The notes under the pieces are model-generated. The model searched no databases. It was not told the DNA's origin and saw only the letters and a program-made list of their open reading frames with translations. From assembly GCA_003220535.1 (NCBI GenBank), contig QHSU01000055.1:62001-126000 (forward strand): 64,000 nucleotides of DNA. Direction: 5' to 3'. Source of the DNA: Candidatus Rokuibacteriota bacterium. GTDB taxonomy: Bacteria; Methylomirabilota; Methylomirabilia; Rokubacteriales; CSP1-6. The translations under genes were made by a program, and so were the position numbers. Shown here piece by piece: positions 18,318-27,280 of this stretch; within the stretch, counting starts at the first letter, position 1, and each line of letters opens with the position of its first letter.

Positions 18318-20543
18318 CTACGCCTCCACCGGCACGACGGCGCGCGACACCGGGACCTCGATCACGAACCGGGTGCCCCGGGGCTCGTTGTCCTCGATCC
18401 AGATCGTGCCGCCGTGCTCGGTCACGATCTCGTGCACGATCGGCAGCCCGAGCCCCATCCCTGCGACCTTGGTCGAGAAATAGGGTAGGAAGAGCTTCTC
18501 CCGGTCCTCGGGGCTGATCCCCGGGCCGTTGTCGGCCACGATGATGCGGGCGTGCCCCGTCTCGACTACGTGGACGGTCTCGACGAGCACGTCACCGGTG
18601 CCGCCGACCGCCTCGACTGCGTTGTCGACGAGGTTGAGGACCGCGCGCTTGATGTGGTCCGGATCCACCTCGAGCAGCGGGAGGTCGTCGGGGTGCTGGG
18701 TCGTGATCGAGAGAGCCGGGTGAGACTCGCGATAGAGGCTCGCCACGCTGTCGATGAGCTGGCGCACGTCGGTCGGCCGCGGGGTCAGCACCGGCATCCG
18801 GGCGAAGCGCGAGAACTCGTCCACCAGCCGCTTGAGGCCGTCGACCTCGTGGATGATCGTCTCGGTGCACTCCAGCACCAGCCGCTCCTCGCCCGGGGTG
18901 CGCGCCAGCCGCCGGCGCAGCCGCTGGGCGGAGAGCTGGATCGGCGTCAACGGATTCTTGATCTCGTGGGCGATCCGCTGCGCGACCTCTCGCCACGCGG
19001 CGACCCGCTGGGCCTTCAGGAGCTCGGTCAGGTCGTCCAGGACCACGACGGTGCCCGCGTACTCGCCGTCCGGCGCCCGGAGCGCCGTCGCGGAGGCCAG
19101 GAGCGAGAACGTGGCGCCGGCCCGCCGCAGCTGGAACTCGAGCTCCGCGCTGGCGGCCTTGGGCCGCCGCGTGCGCTGCACTTGCGCGACGACGGGCCGG
19201 AGGTCAGGGCCGATGAAGACCTCCTCGAGGAGCCGGCCGACCGCCGTCGCTTCGTTCACGCCGAGCATGCGCGCCGCGGCGCGGTTGATCGTCGTGAGGC
19301 GGCCGAGCGGGTCGAAGGAGACCACGCCGGTCGTGATGGCCTCCAGCACGGTCTCGATGTACAGGCGCCGATCCTCGAGCTCGGTGTGCTTGTCCGACAG
19401 ATCGAGATACGCCTCTTCGAGCTGCCGTTTCGATTGCGCCAGGTCGTCCGTCATGCGGTTGAACGACTCGACGAGGACGCCGATCTCGTCGTCGCCGCGC
19501 GTCTGCACCTTGTAGGCGAGGTTGCCGGCGGCGACTTCGCGCGTGGCCTCGGCGAGCTGCTCGATGGGCCCCGTGATCCCGCGTGCGAGATAGAGGCCGA
19601 ACCACGTGAACGAGAACACGACGATGAGCGTCATGAGCAGGAACAGCAGGATGTAGATGCCTTTGATCGGGGTCTTCAGCAGCTTGAGCTGCTTGTACTC
19701 GCGGAACGACTGCGAGATGCCGCGCACCCGGGCCTCGAGGCGCTCGGTGACGTGCGTGCCGACGACGACCACGCCCACGACGCGGCGCCCGTCGCCGCGG
19801 GCCGTCCAGACGGGCGCGACCGCCTCCACGAGATCGCCGGACGTGAGCTCGCGCACCGTGGTGAGCTCTTGCCCGGCGGCGCCCTGGCGCAGCTGACTCT
19901 CATTGATCTCGCGCGTTGCCAGGTCGCCCAGGATCGGGTCCTTGACGTGGACGAGCTCCTGCCCCTGGGCGCCGAAGACGGTGATCGCGCTGATCCCCAG
20001 CCGGTCCTGCTGCTCGACGAGGTAGGCGGCTAGCGCCTCGCGCCGCTCGTCGGCGAGGAGCCCGTCGCGATCCACCACGCGGCCGATGTGCTGGGCGTGG
20101 CGGAGCGCCGTGCGCTCGAGGTTCGCGTAGTAGGTCTGTGCGACCGCGAGCGCCTGGTCCAGCGGACGCTCGACCTGCGGCTTGAACCAGCCCTCGATCG
20201 ACTTGTTGATGAAATTGGACGCGATGAGGAAGATGAGCGTCGACGGGATGAGCGAGAGCGTGAGAAAGGCCAGCACCAGCTTCGCCTTGAACTTGGCGCC
20301 GATCACGTTCTCGCGCCGCTCGAACCAGAGCTTGACGAGGTTCCGGAACAGGAGCAGCACCAGCAACAGCAGCACGATCAGGTTCAGGTTGAGCAGGGCG
20401 AACACGGCGATGTTGGAGGCGATCGGCAGGTCCGGAGCGTAGACGCCGATGTCCAGGAGGTTCGCCGTGCCCACCAGCAGGAGGAACCCGGCGACGATGA
20501 CCAGATTGCGCTTGCGCCGGTTCTCGTCGCTGAGGAGGGGCAC
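18318..20543 (-). CDS. NtrY-like membrane sensor histidine kinase
   Basis: 741 residues from GTG 20543. Membrane helices are near 13-35, 42-66 and 88-110, followed by a periplasmic loop of about 180 residues and another helix near 295-315. HAMP and PAS domains come next, then HisKA with the H-box RIAHEIKNPLTPIQLSAQRL (typical of NtrY) and HATPase with DNGPGISPEDRE and GMGLGLPIVHEIV. It likely senses an envelope or nitrogen-related signal and phosphorylates the NtrC-like regulator. The GTG start overlaps the upstream DUF4390-like gene by one base. Confidence 0.92.
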   Translation of the reverse strand: MPLLSDENRRKRNLVIVAGFLLLVGTANLLDIGVYAPDLPIASNIAVFALLNLNLIVLLLLVLLLFRNLVKLWFERRENVIGAKFKAKLVLAFLTLSLIPSTLIFLIASNFINKSIEGWFKPQVERPLDQALAVAQTYYANLERTALRHAQHIGRVVDRDGLLADERREALAAYLVEQQDRLGISAITVFGAQGQELVHVKDPILGDLATREINESQLRQGAAGQELTTVRELTSGDLVEAVAPVWTARGDGRRVVGVVVVGTHVTERLEARVRGISQSFREYKQLKLLKTPIKGIYILLFLLMTLIVVFSFTWFGLYLARGITGPIEQLAEATREVAAGNLAYKVQTRGDDEIGVLVESFNRMTDDLAQSKRQLEEAYLDLSDKHTELEDRRLYIETVLEAITTGVVSFDPLGRLTTINRAAARMLGVNEATAVGRLLEEVFIGPDLRPVVAQVQRTRRPKAASAELEFQLRRAGATFSLLASATALRAPDGEYAGTVVVLDDLTELLKAQRVAAWREVAQRIAHEIKNPLTPIQLSAQRLRRRLARTPGEERLVLECTETIIHEVDGLKRLVDEFSRFARMPVLTPRPTDVRQLIDSVASLYRESHPALSITTQHPDDLPLLEVDPDHIKRAVLNLVDNAVEAVGGTGDVLVETVHVVETGHARIIVADNGPGISPEDREKLFLPYFSTKVAGMGLGLPIVHEIVTEHGGTIWIEDNEPRGTRFVIEVPVSRAVVPVEA

Positions 20544-21109
20544 TATTGAACCCGCTCGATCGTGCGGTAGTCGGACTGGCGGGTGGTTTGCTCCGCGGTG
20601 CCGTTCATTCTCGCCACGAAGGTGTTCTCGCCGTTCAACGCCGTGGCCGCGTGCACGCGCACGTAGATCACCGCCGCGGGATCGAGGGCCGAGGCGGGCG
20701 TTATCTTGACGCCCCGGATGTCAGACAGGACGCGCTGGGCGTCGCGCACGTCGCGCGTGGTGTGGATGGGACGCGTCTCCCCCTTGAGCGACGCCACCTT
20801 GAACTCCTTGGTCACCACGTTGTAGGTGAGCGTCCGCTCGATGGTCTTCGTGATGAGCATCCGGTCGGGCAAGAGGCGCTGGAACTGCCAGAGCTCGATG
20901 ACGAGCTGGACGTGCGCCGGGATCCCGCTCTGGATGCCCTCGTGGAGCCCGTCAGGAAGGGTCCCGAGCAACACGACGTGGACGGTCACTTCATGATCGT
21001 TGAGGAAGACGTCCAGGTCGCTGATGCGCAAATCGGCGCGCGCGGGCACCGCGGCGGCCAGCGCCAGCGCCGCCACGACGAGGTGACTGAGAAGCCGCAG
21101 GGCACGCAT
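20543..21109 (-). CDS. DUF4390-like exported protein
   Basis: 188 residues with a clear signal peptide (hydrophobic core LLSHLVVAALALAAAVPARA, cleavage probably before Asp at about residue 26). The mature part is beta-rich and begins LRISDLDVFLNDHEVTVHV. Length, the export signal and its position directly in front of an NtrY-type kinase match the DUF4390 family, whose function is unknown. As it is translationally coupled to the kinase, it may be a periplasmic accessory of the sensor; this is inference. Confidence 0.75.
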   Translation of the reverse strand: MRALRLLSHLVVAALALAAAVPARADLRISDLDVFLNDHEVTVHVVLLGTLPDGLHEGIQSGIPAHVQLVIELWQFQRLLPDRMLITKTIERTLTYNVVTKEFKVASLKGETRPIHTTRDVRDAQRVLSDIRGVKITPASALDPAAVIYVRVHAATALNGENTFVARMNGTAEQTTRQSDYRTIERVQ

Positions 21110-21153
21110 ACGCCGAACGGCCCATTATAGCGTGGTCGTACGCGCCGCAGGCC

Positions 21154-21188
21154 GTCGCGGGGCTGGGGCCCCCGGGCCCGAGGCGAGC
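21154..21188 (+). repeat. 35-bp dispersed intergenic repeat, copy 1
   Basis: Begins GTCGCGGGGCTGGGGCCCC and ends GCCCGAGGCGAGC. About 31 of 35 bases match the minus strand of 62256-62290. It lies in the 141-bp gap between the lpxC stop and the DUF4390-like start. Its internal GGGGCCCC palindrome and intergenic position suggest a REP-like element. Confidence 0.6.
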
Positions 21189-21250
21189 TATCCGAAAGCC
21201 CCGCCGGCCGAGGCGTCGGTACCTGAAGGGATGCGGGGCGGAGCGCCGCC

Positions 21251-22180
21251 TCAGATCGCGGCCAGGCCGGGCGCCGGCACGAAGCCGTCGCGCCGCGCGG
21301 CGTCCGTGGACGCCGCGGCGGCGTCGGCCCTCGCCGGGACCGCCACCGCAGCCCGCCGCTCGAGTCCGACGGCCCGCTGGATCGCGAGCACGAGCTCGAT
21401 GTTGAGCGCGTGGCCGCCGTTGCGCGCGATGACGTGCGCGCGGAGCGGGCGGCCCAGCAGGGCGAGGTCCCCGATCAGGTCCAGGATCTTGTGCCGGACG
21501 AACTCGTCGCGGTAGCGCAGCCCATTCAGCGCGCCGCGATTGCCGAGCACGATCGCGTTGTCAAGCGACCCGCCGCGTGCGAGGCCGTTCTTGCGCATGA
21601 GCCCCAGGTCCTTGAGGAAGCCGTACGTGCGCGCCGGCGCGAACTCCTCCACGAACGACCGCTCGGTGGGCGCCCACGAGAGCACCTGCGTCCCGATCGC
21701 CGGGTGGTCGTTGTCGAGGGTGTAGCTGATGCGGAACGTCTCGGAGGGGACGATCTGCATCCACCGCCCGCTGCTTCCCACCCGGAGCGGGCACGGAAGC
21801 GCCAGCGGCCGGCGGCGGGCGGACTGCTGCGCGAGGCCGGCGAGGGCGAGGAGCGCCACGAAAGGCTTGGCGCTGCCGTCGAGCGCGGGGATCTCGGGCC
21901 CGTCGACCTCGATATCGAGATTGTCGATGCCGAGCCCGGCCACGGCCGCCATGAGGTGCTCGACCGTCTGGATGCGCGTGCCGTTCGCGCCTACCGTGGT
22001 CGCATAATGCGAGTTGACGACGCTCTCGGGCCGCGCGGCGATGCGCTCGCCTGTCGAGCGGACCTTGAACGCGACACCGGCATCCGGCGGGGCCGGGGAA
22101 AGGGTGACGCGGGCGACCTTGCCCGAGTGCAGGCCAATCCCCTCGATGCCGACCGGTTTTCGGATCGTGTGCTGGCGCAT
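21251..22180 (-). CDS. lpxC: UDP-3-O-acyl-N-acetylglucosamine deacetylase
   Basis: 309 residues. Zinc deacetylase that commits the pathway to lipid A, hence evidence for an outer membrane. Conserved segments: GIGLHSGKVA, zinc-binding VEHLMAAVAGLGIDN, EIPALDGSA, and the later metal site DEFVRHKILDLIGDLALLG with the catalytic His in ARNGGHALN. Length fits. The last about 20 residues are Ala/Arg rich and probably disordered. It stands apart from neighbours, with 145 bp before archease and 141 bp after its own stop. Confidence 0.95.
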   Translation of the reverse strand: MRQHTIRKPVGIEGIGLHSGKVARVTLSPAPPDAGVAFKVRSTGERIAARPESVVNSHYATTVGANGTRIQTVEHLMAAVAGLGIDNLDIEVDGPEIPALDGSAKPFVALLALAGLAQQSARRRPLALPCPLRVGSSGRWMQIVPSETFRISYTLDNDHPAIGTQVLSWAPTERSFVEEFAPARTYGFLKDLGLMRKNGLARGGSLDNAIVLGNRGALNGLRYRDEFVRHKILDLIGDLALLGRPLRAHVIARNGGHALNIELVLAIQRAVGLERRAAVAVPARADAAAASTDAARRDGFVPAPGLAAI

Positions 22181-22325
22181 GGACCGTGTGGGGATTTAGC
22201 AACCAGAGTGCCAGCGGGTGAGTGGTGCTAACTCCGTGATTTCGTTGCCGACGGCTGAGCCGTCGCATCGGCTCGGTTGCGTCGATGACACGCGGTGAGT
22301 GGCCCCCTGTCTCGAATGCGAGACA

Positions 22326-22754
22326 TCAGACGTCCACGATGACTCTGACCTCGTGCAGGCCGCCCAGATCGGACACCATCACGCGGTGCAGGGTCGCCGC
22401 CTTCACGATCGTCCCGAGCCGGTGGCGAGCCGTGTCGATCTCCTCGCCGTGGAGAACGCCGTGCACCAGCGTCGCGGTGCACGCGTCCACCTCCACGCGG
22501 CGCACCACGAAGCCCTCGATCTCGTGCACGTAGAGACATTCGTTGATCCAGCCGACGAGCAGGCGCTCCGGGGAATCGGCCTGCGCTCGGACCTCGCGAT
22601 GCTCGTGCTCCCCGACCTCGTCGGGCTTCACGATCAACGCGAACACGCCGAGCGCCGCCTGGGCGAACGCCTCTGCACGGGTCGAGCCCCAGGCCCGAAC
22701 ACCGACGTCCGCCTCGGTCTCGAAGTACTCCCATCCGGACTCGCACGCGCTCAT
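22326..22754 (-). CDS. Archease-family protein
   Basis: 142 residues from ATG 22754, overlapping the rsmE stop (ATGA). The fold is recognised from EADVGVRAWGSTRAEAFAQA near the N-terminus, LLVGWINECLYVHE and the C-terminal TLHRVMVSD segment. Archease assists the RNA ligase RtcB in guanylylation and turnover; no rtcB is in the window. The usual His-Thr-Ala-Asp at the metal site reads Glu-Thr-Glu-Ala-Asp here, retaining the Asp. Confidence 0.85.
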   Translation of the reverse strand: MSACESGWEYFETEADVGVRAWGSTRAEAFAQAALGVFALIVKPDEVGEHEHREVRAQADSPERLLVGWINECLYVHEIEGFVVRRVEVDACTATLVHGVLHGEEIDTARHRLGTIVKAATLHRVMVSDLGGLHEVRVIVDV

Positions 22755-23539
22755 CCGCCCGCGCCGAGATCGCCGAAGCGCGCCTGAAGCACCGCGATGA
22801 TCGCCGGTCCCGCCGTCTCGGTCCGAAGAATGCGCGGCCCGACACCCACGATGGCCCAGCTCCGTGCACGAACGCTCTCGACTTCCTCCCATGACAGGCC
22901 GCCCTCCGGCCCTATGAGGAGATGAATGCGCGAGCCCCCGGGCAGGGCGGCGGGCAAGCTCGCGGCGAGTGTCGTTCCGAGCAAGCGAGCTTGCCCCTCG
23001 CTCGGCCCGCCAGCGCTGACCGCTCCTTCCCAGAGGCACAGCCGGAGGTCGGCGGGCTCCTCGAGGGCAAGGACGTCGCCGAGAGGGCGAGGCACGTCGA
23101 CGGGAGGGACGACCGCACGGCCACACTGCTTTGTGGCTTCCTTCGCCACGCGCTGCCACCGCCGTGCGCGATCGCGCCAGCGGCCGGGCTCGAGAGTGAC
23201 CACGGTTCGCGCCGTCAACACCGGGACGACCCGGGCCACGCCGAGCTCAGTCGCCGCGCGCACGATCGCCTCCATCTTGTCGCCCTTGGGAACAGACTGC
23301 ACGAGGGTGATCCGAACGGGCGCCTCGGTGTCGCGCGTGGCGACCCCGAGCACCGTGCCCGTCGCTTCGTCGCCGACGGTCTCGAGGCGCACCGTGTACT
23401 CGCGGCCGGCGCCGTCGGCGGCGAGCACGGTGTCGCCCGACCGGAGCCGGAGAACACGCGCGAGATGGCGGGACTCATCGCGGTCGAAGACGACGCGCCC
23501 GCCGTGGATCCGCTCAGGCGTGATCGTGAAGCGGCGCAC
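22751..23539 (-). CDS. rsmE: 16S rRNA (uracil1498-N3)-methyltransferase
   Basis: 262 residues from GTG 23539. SPOUT-class methyltransferase. An N-terminal PUA-like part contains HLARVLRLRSGDTVLAADG, followed by the catalytic part with LVQSVPKGDKMEAIVRAATE, ATKQCGRAVVP, the knot LLIGPEGGLSWEE and GPRILRTETA. The region before LLIGPEGG is longer than usual and is encoded by an inverted repeat (see the repeat entry). It overlaps prmA by 26 nt, so both methyltransferases and archease are co-translated. Confidence 0.92.
   Translation of the reverse strand: MRRFTITPERIHGGRVVFDRDESRHLARVLRLRSGDTVLAADGAGREYTVRLETVGDEATGTVLGVATRDTEAPVRITLVQSVPKGDKMEAIVRAATELGVARVVPVLTARTVVTLEPGRWRDRARRWQRVAKEATKQCGRAVVPPVDVPRPLGDVLALEEPADLRLCLWEGAVSAGGPSEGQARLLGTTLAASLPAALPGGSRIHLLIGPEGGLSWEEVESVRARSWAIVGVGPRILRTETAGPAIIAVLQARFGDLGAGG
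22952..22996. repeat. Inverted repeat inside rsmE
   Basis: GGGCAAGCTCGC (22952-22963) is perfectly complementary to GCGAGCTTGCCC (22985-22996), with a 21-nt spacer. It lies in the variable region before the SPOUT knot, where the protein reads SAGGPSEGQARLLG and is longer than I expect for the family. It may be a fixed small palindromic insertion. Confidence 0.5.
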
Positions 23540-24407
23540 GGAGCTCGAGCGTGGTCCAGCCCTCTACCGAGAGGGACGCGCGCGGGACGAATCCATGGCC
23601 GCCGAGCGCCGACGCGACGTCCGCCGCCTCGCCGTCGAGGATGCCACCCAGGAGCAGCGTGCCGCCCGGAAGCAGCGAGCGCTCATAGTGGGCCGCGAGC
23701 CTCCGATGGGCGGCCGAGAGCAAGTTGGCGACGACCAGGGGTGCAGGCACCTCGTCGAGTCGCTCCGCGTCGGCGAGCAGGCACCGCACGCGGTCCGAGA
23801 CGCGGTTGCGGGCGGCGTTCGCCATCGCACACGCGATAGCGTCCGGGTCGTCGTCCACCGCGAGGATCGCGCCCACGCCCAGCCGGGCGGCCGCGATCGC
23901 GAGGATCCCCGACCCGGTGCCGACGTCGATCATCCGCGGCGGGCCGTCGCGGTCGATCACGGACTCGAGCGCCTCGAGGCACCCGGCCGTGGTTCCGTGG
24001 TGGCCCGTCCCGAAGGCGCGTCCGGGCTCGATCGTGATCACGGTCCGTCCATTCGCGGCCGGCCGGTCCCACGGCGGGGCGATCAAGAGCCTGCGGCCGA
24101 CGGGCTGTGGCTTGAAGTGGGCGCGCCACGCGTCCGCCCAGTTCTCGTCGGCGAGCGCCACGACGTGGAGATCGGTGGCGGGCTCGAAGCCCAGCTCGCG
24201 CAGTCCGTCCAGGTATCCCCGGACGCTCTCCTCCAACGCGGTCGCGAAGACCGTCTTTGGGAAGAACGCGCGGAGCCGCGGGCCCCGGCCGGGCCGCTCC
24301 TCCTCGACTACGCCGAGGGCGCCGAGCTCCCATACGAGGTTGGTCAGCCCCTCGGAGAGGTCGGCGCCCACGCCGACGGTGAGCTCCCAGTAGCGGGAGG
24401 ATGACAT
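23514..24407 (-). CDS. prmA: Ribosomal protein L11 methyltransferase
   Basis: 297 residues. It methylates lysines and the N-terminus of L11. An N-terminal substrate-recognition domain is followed by the SAM-dependent methyltransferase with motif I MIDVGTGSGILAIAAARLG, the upstream signature EPGRAFGTGHHGTT and VVANLLS as the Asn-containing catalytic loop. It starts 3 nt after the dnaJ stop and overlaps rsmE, a common dnaJ-prmA-rsmE arrangement. Confidence 0.93.
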   Translation of the reverse strand: MSSSRYWELTVGVGADLSEGLTNLVWELGALGVVEEERPGRGPRLRAFFPKTVFATALEESVRGYLDGLRELGFEPATDLHVVALADENWADAWRAHFKPQPVGRRLLIAPPWDRPAANGRTVITIEPGRAFGTGHHGTTAGCLEALESVIDRDGPPRMIDVGTGSGILAIAAARLGVGAILAVDDDPDAIACAMANAARNRVSDRVRCLLADAERLDEVPAPLVVANLLSAAHRRLAAHYERSLLPGGTLLLGGILDGEAADVASALGGHGFVPRASLSVEGWTTLELRAPLHDHA

Positions 24408-24410
24408 CGC

Positions 24411-25505
24411 TCAGCCGAGAAGCTTTTTGACCCGCTCGAAGAACGCCGTGGCCAGTGGTCCCCGCTCCTCCTTCGAGGCCGCCTCGAAGGACGCGAGCGC
24501 CTCGCGCTGTCGCGCGTTGAGCTTCTGCGGGACTTCGAGCACGACGCGGTAGCAGGCGTCGCCGTGTCCGCGGTGACGAAGGTGCGGCATGCCCTTGCCG
24601 CGCAATCGCAGCACCTCGTTGGGCTGCGTCCCCGCCGGAACCTTCAGCTTCATCGCACCTCCGAGGACGGGCACCTCGACTTCGTGACCAAGGGCCAGGT
24701 GGCTGAACGAAAGGGGCAGGTCGCAGTAGAGGTCGGCGCCCTGGCGCGTGAACAGATCGTGCTCACGGATACGCACGAGCACGTACAGGTCACCCGAGGG
24801 TCCGCCATTGACACCGCCGGAGCCCTCGCCGCTGATCCGGAGCTGCATCCGGTCCTCGATCCCGGCGGGGATCTTGACGGCCAGCAGGCGCTCGGCGCGC
24901 CGCCGGCCCTCGCCGCGGCACTCGCGGCAGGGCGCGCGGTTGAGCTGCCCCACGCCCTGGCACTTGGGGCAGGCTTGGGCCACGGTCAGAAAGCCGTGAT
25001 TCCGGCGGACCTCGCCCGCGCCGCGGCACATGTCGCACGTGTCCAGGCGGCTGCCGGGCTGGACCCCGGCTCCGGCACAGGCCTCGCAGCGCTCGAGGCG
25101 GGGGATCTGGATCTTCGTCTCGAGACCGGCCGCGGCGTCCTCGAGAGTGATCTTCAGCTCGTACTGGAGGTCCTCACCGCGCGCCGCGCGGGAGCCGCGG
25201 CCGCGCCCGCCGCCCGCGAAGAAGTTCTCGAAGATGTCCTCGAAGAGGGTACCGAAGCCCGTGTCGCCGAACCCGGGGCCCACGCCCGGTCCGGCGGTGC
25301 CGAAGCGGTCGAAGTGGGCGCGCTTGTCGGGATCGGACAGCACCGCGTAGGCCTCGTTCACTTCCTTGAAGCGGTCCTCGGCGTCCTTGTTGTTGCGGTT
25401 GCGGTCGGGGTGGAACTGCATCGCGAGCTGACGGTAGGCTTTCTTGATCTCGGCCTCGCCGGCGTTGCGCGGGACGCCGAGAACCTCGTAGTAGTCGCGC
25501 GGCAC
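24411..25505 (-). CDS. dnaJ: Chaperone DnaJ (type I Hsp40)
   Basis: 364 residues. J domain (1-70) with the HPD motif in QFHPDRN, which stimulates DnaK ATPase. A short G/F region, then four zinc-finger repeats [24 protein letters not shown] and CRECRGEG (about 135-205), and C-terminal substrate-binding domains ending in a basic tail. Part of the hemW-hrcA-grpE-dnaJ run, with 5 nt separating it from grpE. dnaK is not in the window. Confidence 0.95.
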   Translation of the reverse strand: MPRDYYEVLGVPRNAGEAEIKKAYRQLAMQFHPDRNRNNKDAEDRFKEVNEAYAVLSDPDKRAHFDRFGTAGPGVGPGFGDTGFGTLFEDIFENFFAGGGRGRGSRAARGEDLQYELKITLEDAAAGLETKIQIPRLERCEACAGAGVQPGSRLDTCDMCRGAGEVRRNHGFLTVAQACPKCQGVGQLNRAPCRECRGEGRRRAERLLAVKIPAGIEDRMQLRISGEGSGGVNGGPSGDLYVLVRIREHDLFTRQGADLYCDLPLSFSHLALGHEVEVPVLGGAMKLKVPAGTQPNEVLRLRGKGMPHLRHRGHGDACYRVVLEVPQKLNARQREALASFEAASKEERGPLATAFFERVKKLLG

Positions 25506-25510
25506 CGGAC

Positions 25511-26041
25511 TCAGGCGTCCTCGTCCGGCGCGGCGGCGACGGACACGAGCGCGGCGCGAAGCACGCGGTTGTGCAGCATGTAGCCCGGCAACGTCTCGCC
25601 GAGCACGGTGCCGGGCTTGGCGTCCAGGCTCACCACGCGGGCGATCGCCTCGTGACGGGTGGGATCGAACGGCTGACCGAGCGCGGAGTAGCGTGTGACG
25701 CCGGCCCGCTCCAGCACTTTGAGGAGCTCGCGCTGGATCAGCTCGACGCCCCCCACGACGGCCGAGGCGTCACCGGTCGTCCGCGCCGCCTCGAGGGCGC
25801 GATCCAGGTTGTCGAGCACAGGAATCAGGTCGCGGAGCAGCGACTCGTTCGCGTACCGGACGTACTCTTCGCGTTCGCGCTGCGTCCGCCGCTTGACGTT
25901 CTCCACCTCCGCCAGCGCGCGGAGCAGCCGGTCCTGCTTCTCCTCGACCTGACGCCTGAGCTCCTCCACCGCCGAGGTCGGGCCCTCTGCAGACGGAGCG
26001 GACTCGATAGGCTCTGGGTCACGCACGTTCGCTTCGTCCAT
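25511..26041 (-). CDS. grpE: Nucleotide exchange factor GrpE
   Basis: 176 residues. Acidic N-terminus, long coiled-coil (about 25-75, including [19 protein letters not shown]), then the four-helix and beta-wing region with [13 protein letters not shown] and ending [12 protein letters not shown]. It releases ADP from DnaK. It is separated from hrcA by 204 bp that carry a very long inverted repeat, which could affect expression of grpE relative to hrcA. Confidence 0.95.
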   Translation of the reverse strand: MDEANVRDPEPIESAPSAEGPTSAVEELRRQVEEKQDRLLRALAEVENVKRRTQREREEYVRYANESLLRDLIPVLDNLDRALEAARTTGDASAVVGGVELIQRELLKVLERAGVTRYSALGQPFDPTRHEAIARVVSLDAKPGTVLGETLPGYMLHNRVLRAALVSVAAAPDEDA

Positions 26042-26075
26042 AACATTAGGATTATAGCAGCGTCGCCGCGCGTTC

Positions 26076-26237
26076 CCGGAGGGTGGGCGGGGCCGGGGGC
26101 GTGGGGCGGGTGCCTCCCGAGATCCGTGTAGTCAGCGTTGCACGCGCGCACAGCGCAGAAAACTGTCCGATCCGGATTTCAGCAGTCGGCTCTCGGGAGG
26201 CACCCGCCCCGCGCCCCCGGCCCCGCCCACCCTCCGG
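26076..26237. repeat. Large inverted repeat (47-bp arms) between hrcA and grpE
   Basis: Bases 26076-26122 are complementary to 26191-26237 at 46 of 47 positions (the exception can form G-U in RNA). The loop is 68 nt. Arms are over 80 per cent GC and end CCGGAGGGTG. There is no ORF of note and no transposase. No clear target-site duplication could be seen at the flanks. It looks like a MITE or mobile hairpin, or a strong RNA processing/attenuation hairpin in the heat-shock mRNA. Confidence 0.85.
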
Positions 26238-26245
26238 CTCAACCG

Positions 26246-27271
26246 CTACGACGGCAAGTAGAGATCTTGACGGACGCGGGAGAGAGCGTCGGTGACGTGG
26301 CGAGCCGTCTCGTTGACGATCGAGATGACCTCGGGATACGGCAATCGCCGCGGCCCGACGACGCCGAGGATGCCGATGACCTGATCGCGATAGAGATAGG
26401 TCGAAGTGATCAGCGTGCATTCGCGCATCTCGGCCACCGGGTTTTCCTCGCCGATCGTCACGCTCAGGCCCTCGGCGCCGGCCAGCGCCGTCATCAGGTC
26501 CGCGAGGCGTTCCTTCTGCTCGAAGGTCCGGAGCAGCTCGCGCGTCGTCTCGATGTTCCAGAACTCCGGGTGGTCGAGCATGTTGATCGCGCCGCTGACG
26601 TAGAGCGTGCGGCCCCGCAGCAGCGCGACGATCTGCTCGGTGACGCCGCGCGCCCGGGTGTGCAAGGCGTCGAGGGGATCGCTGGGCACCGTCTCCATGT
26701 CGACGACGTCTTGAACGGAGTGGCCGCTGTACCGGCGGTTGAGCTCGCGCCCGATCGCGCGGACCTCCTCGACCGCGAGCGGCGGGTCGAGGGTCACCGC
26801 GCGCGCGGTGACCCAGCCCGCGTCGGTCACCAGGACGGCGAGCGCCCGATCGTCCTCGAGCGGGATCAGGTCGACCCGCGCGAGCGTCGTCTGCTTGAGG
26901 GGCGGCGTCAGCAGGAGGCCCGTCAGCTTCGTTGCGCTCGACAGGTGCGAGGACGTCAGCTCCATGAAGCCGTCGATGCCGGATCGGCGCGTCGGCAGGG
27001 TCTCGCCGGACACCGCGACCTTGGGACCCTGCGGCGGCGGAAACGACTCAACGTAGAAGCGGTAGGCCTTGTCCGTCGGCACGCGGCCCGCGCTCGTGTG
27101 GGGCTGCACGAGGTAGCCCATCTCCTCGAGGTCGGCCATCACGTTGCGGAGCGTGGCCGCCGAGAGGTTCGGAAAGTGGCGTCGGGCCAACACGCGGGAG
27201 CCGACCGGCTCGGTCGAGTCGACGTACTCGCGGATGACCGCCACCAGCACGTCGCGATGACGGGCGTCCAT
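26246..27271 (-). CDS. hrcA: Heat-inducible transcription repressor HrcA
   Basis: 341 residues. An N-terminal winged helix (ARHRDVLVAVIREYVDST with EPVGSRVLARR and LRNVMADLEEMGYL) is followed by a GAF-like ligand domain; VVGPRRLPYPEVISIV near the C-terminus is typical. It represses chaperone genes by binding CIRCE. I could not find a CIRCE element in this window, including ahead of hrcA, which has only a 9-nt gap to hemW; its operator may be outside (for example at groES). The start ATG 27271 fits the family. Confidence 0.94.
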   Translation of the reverse strand: MDARHRDVLVAVIREYVDSTEPVGSRVLARRHFPNLSAATLRNVMADLEEMGYLVQPHTSAGRVPTDKAYRFYVESFPPPQGPKVAVSGETLPTRRSGIDGFMELTSSHLSSATKLTGLLLTPPLKQTTLARVDLIPLEDDRALAVLVTDAGWVTARAVTLDPPLAVEEVRAIGRELNRRYSGHSVQDVVDMETVPSDPLDALHTRARGVTEQIVALLRGRTLYVSGAINMLDHPEFWNIETTRELLRTFEQKERLADLMTALAGAEGLSVTIGEENPVAEMRECTLITSTYLYRDQVIGILGVVGPRRLPYPEVISIVNETARHVTDALSRVRQDLYLPS

Positions 27272-27280
27272 CGCCCGGAA

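Noticed and set aside
22196..22231. CIRCE-like inverted repeat (TTAGCA...TGCTAA) upstream of lpxC
   Set aside because: Spacing and inner bases differ from TTAGCACTC-N9-GAGTGCTAA, and lpxC is not a heat-shock gene.
22249..22265. Perfect palindrome CGACGGCT-G-AGCCGTCG after archease
   Set aside because: Could be a terminator hairpin, but no U tract follows on the minus strand; left unassigned.
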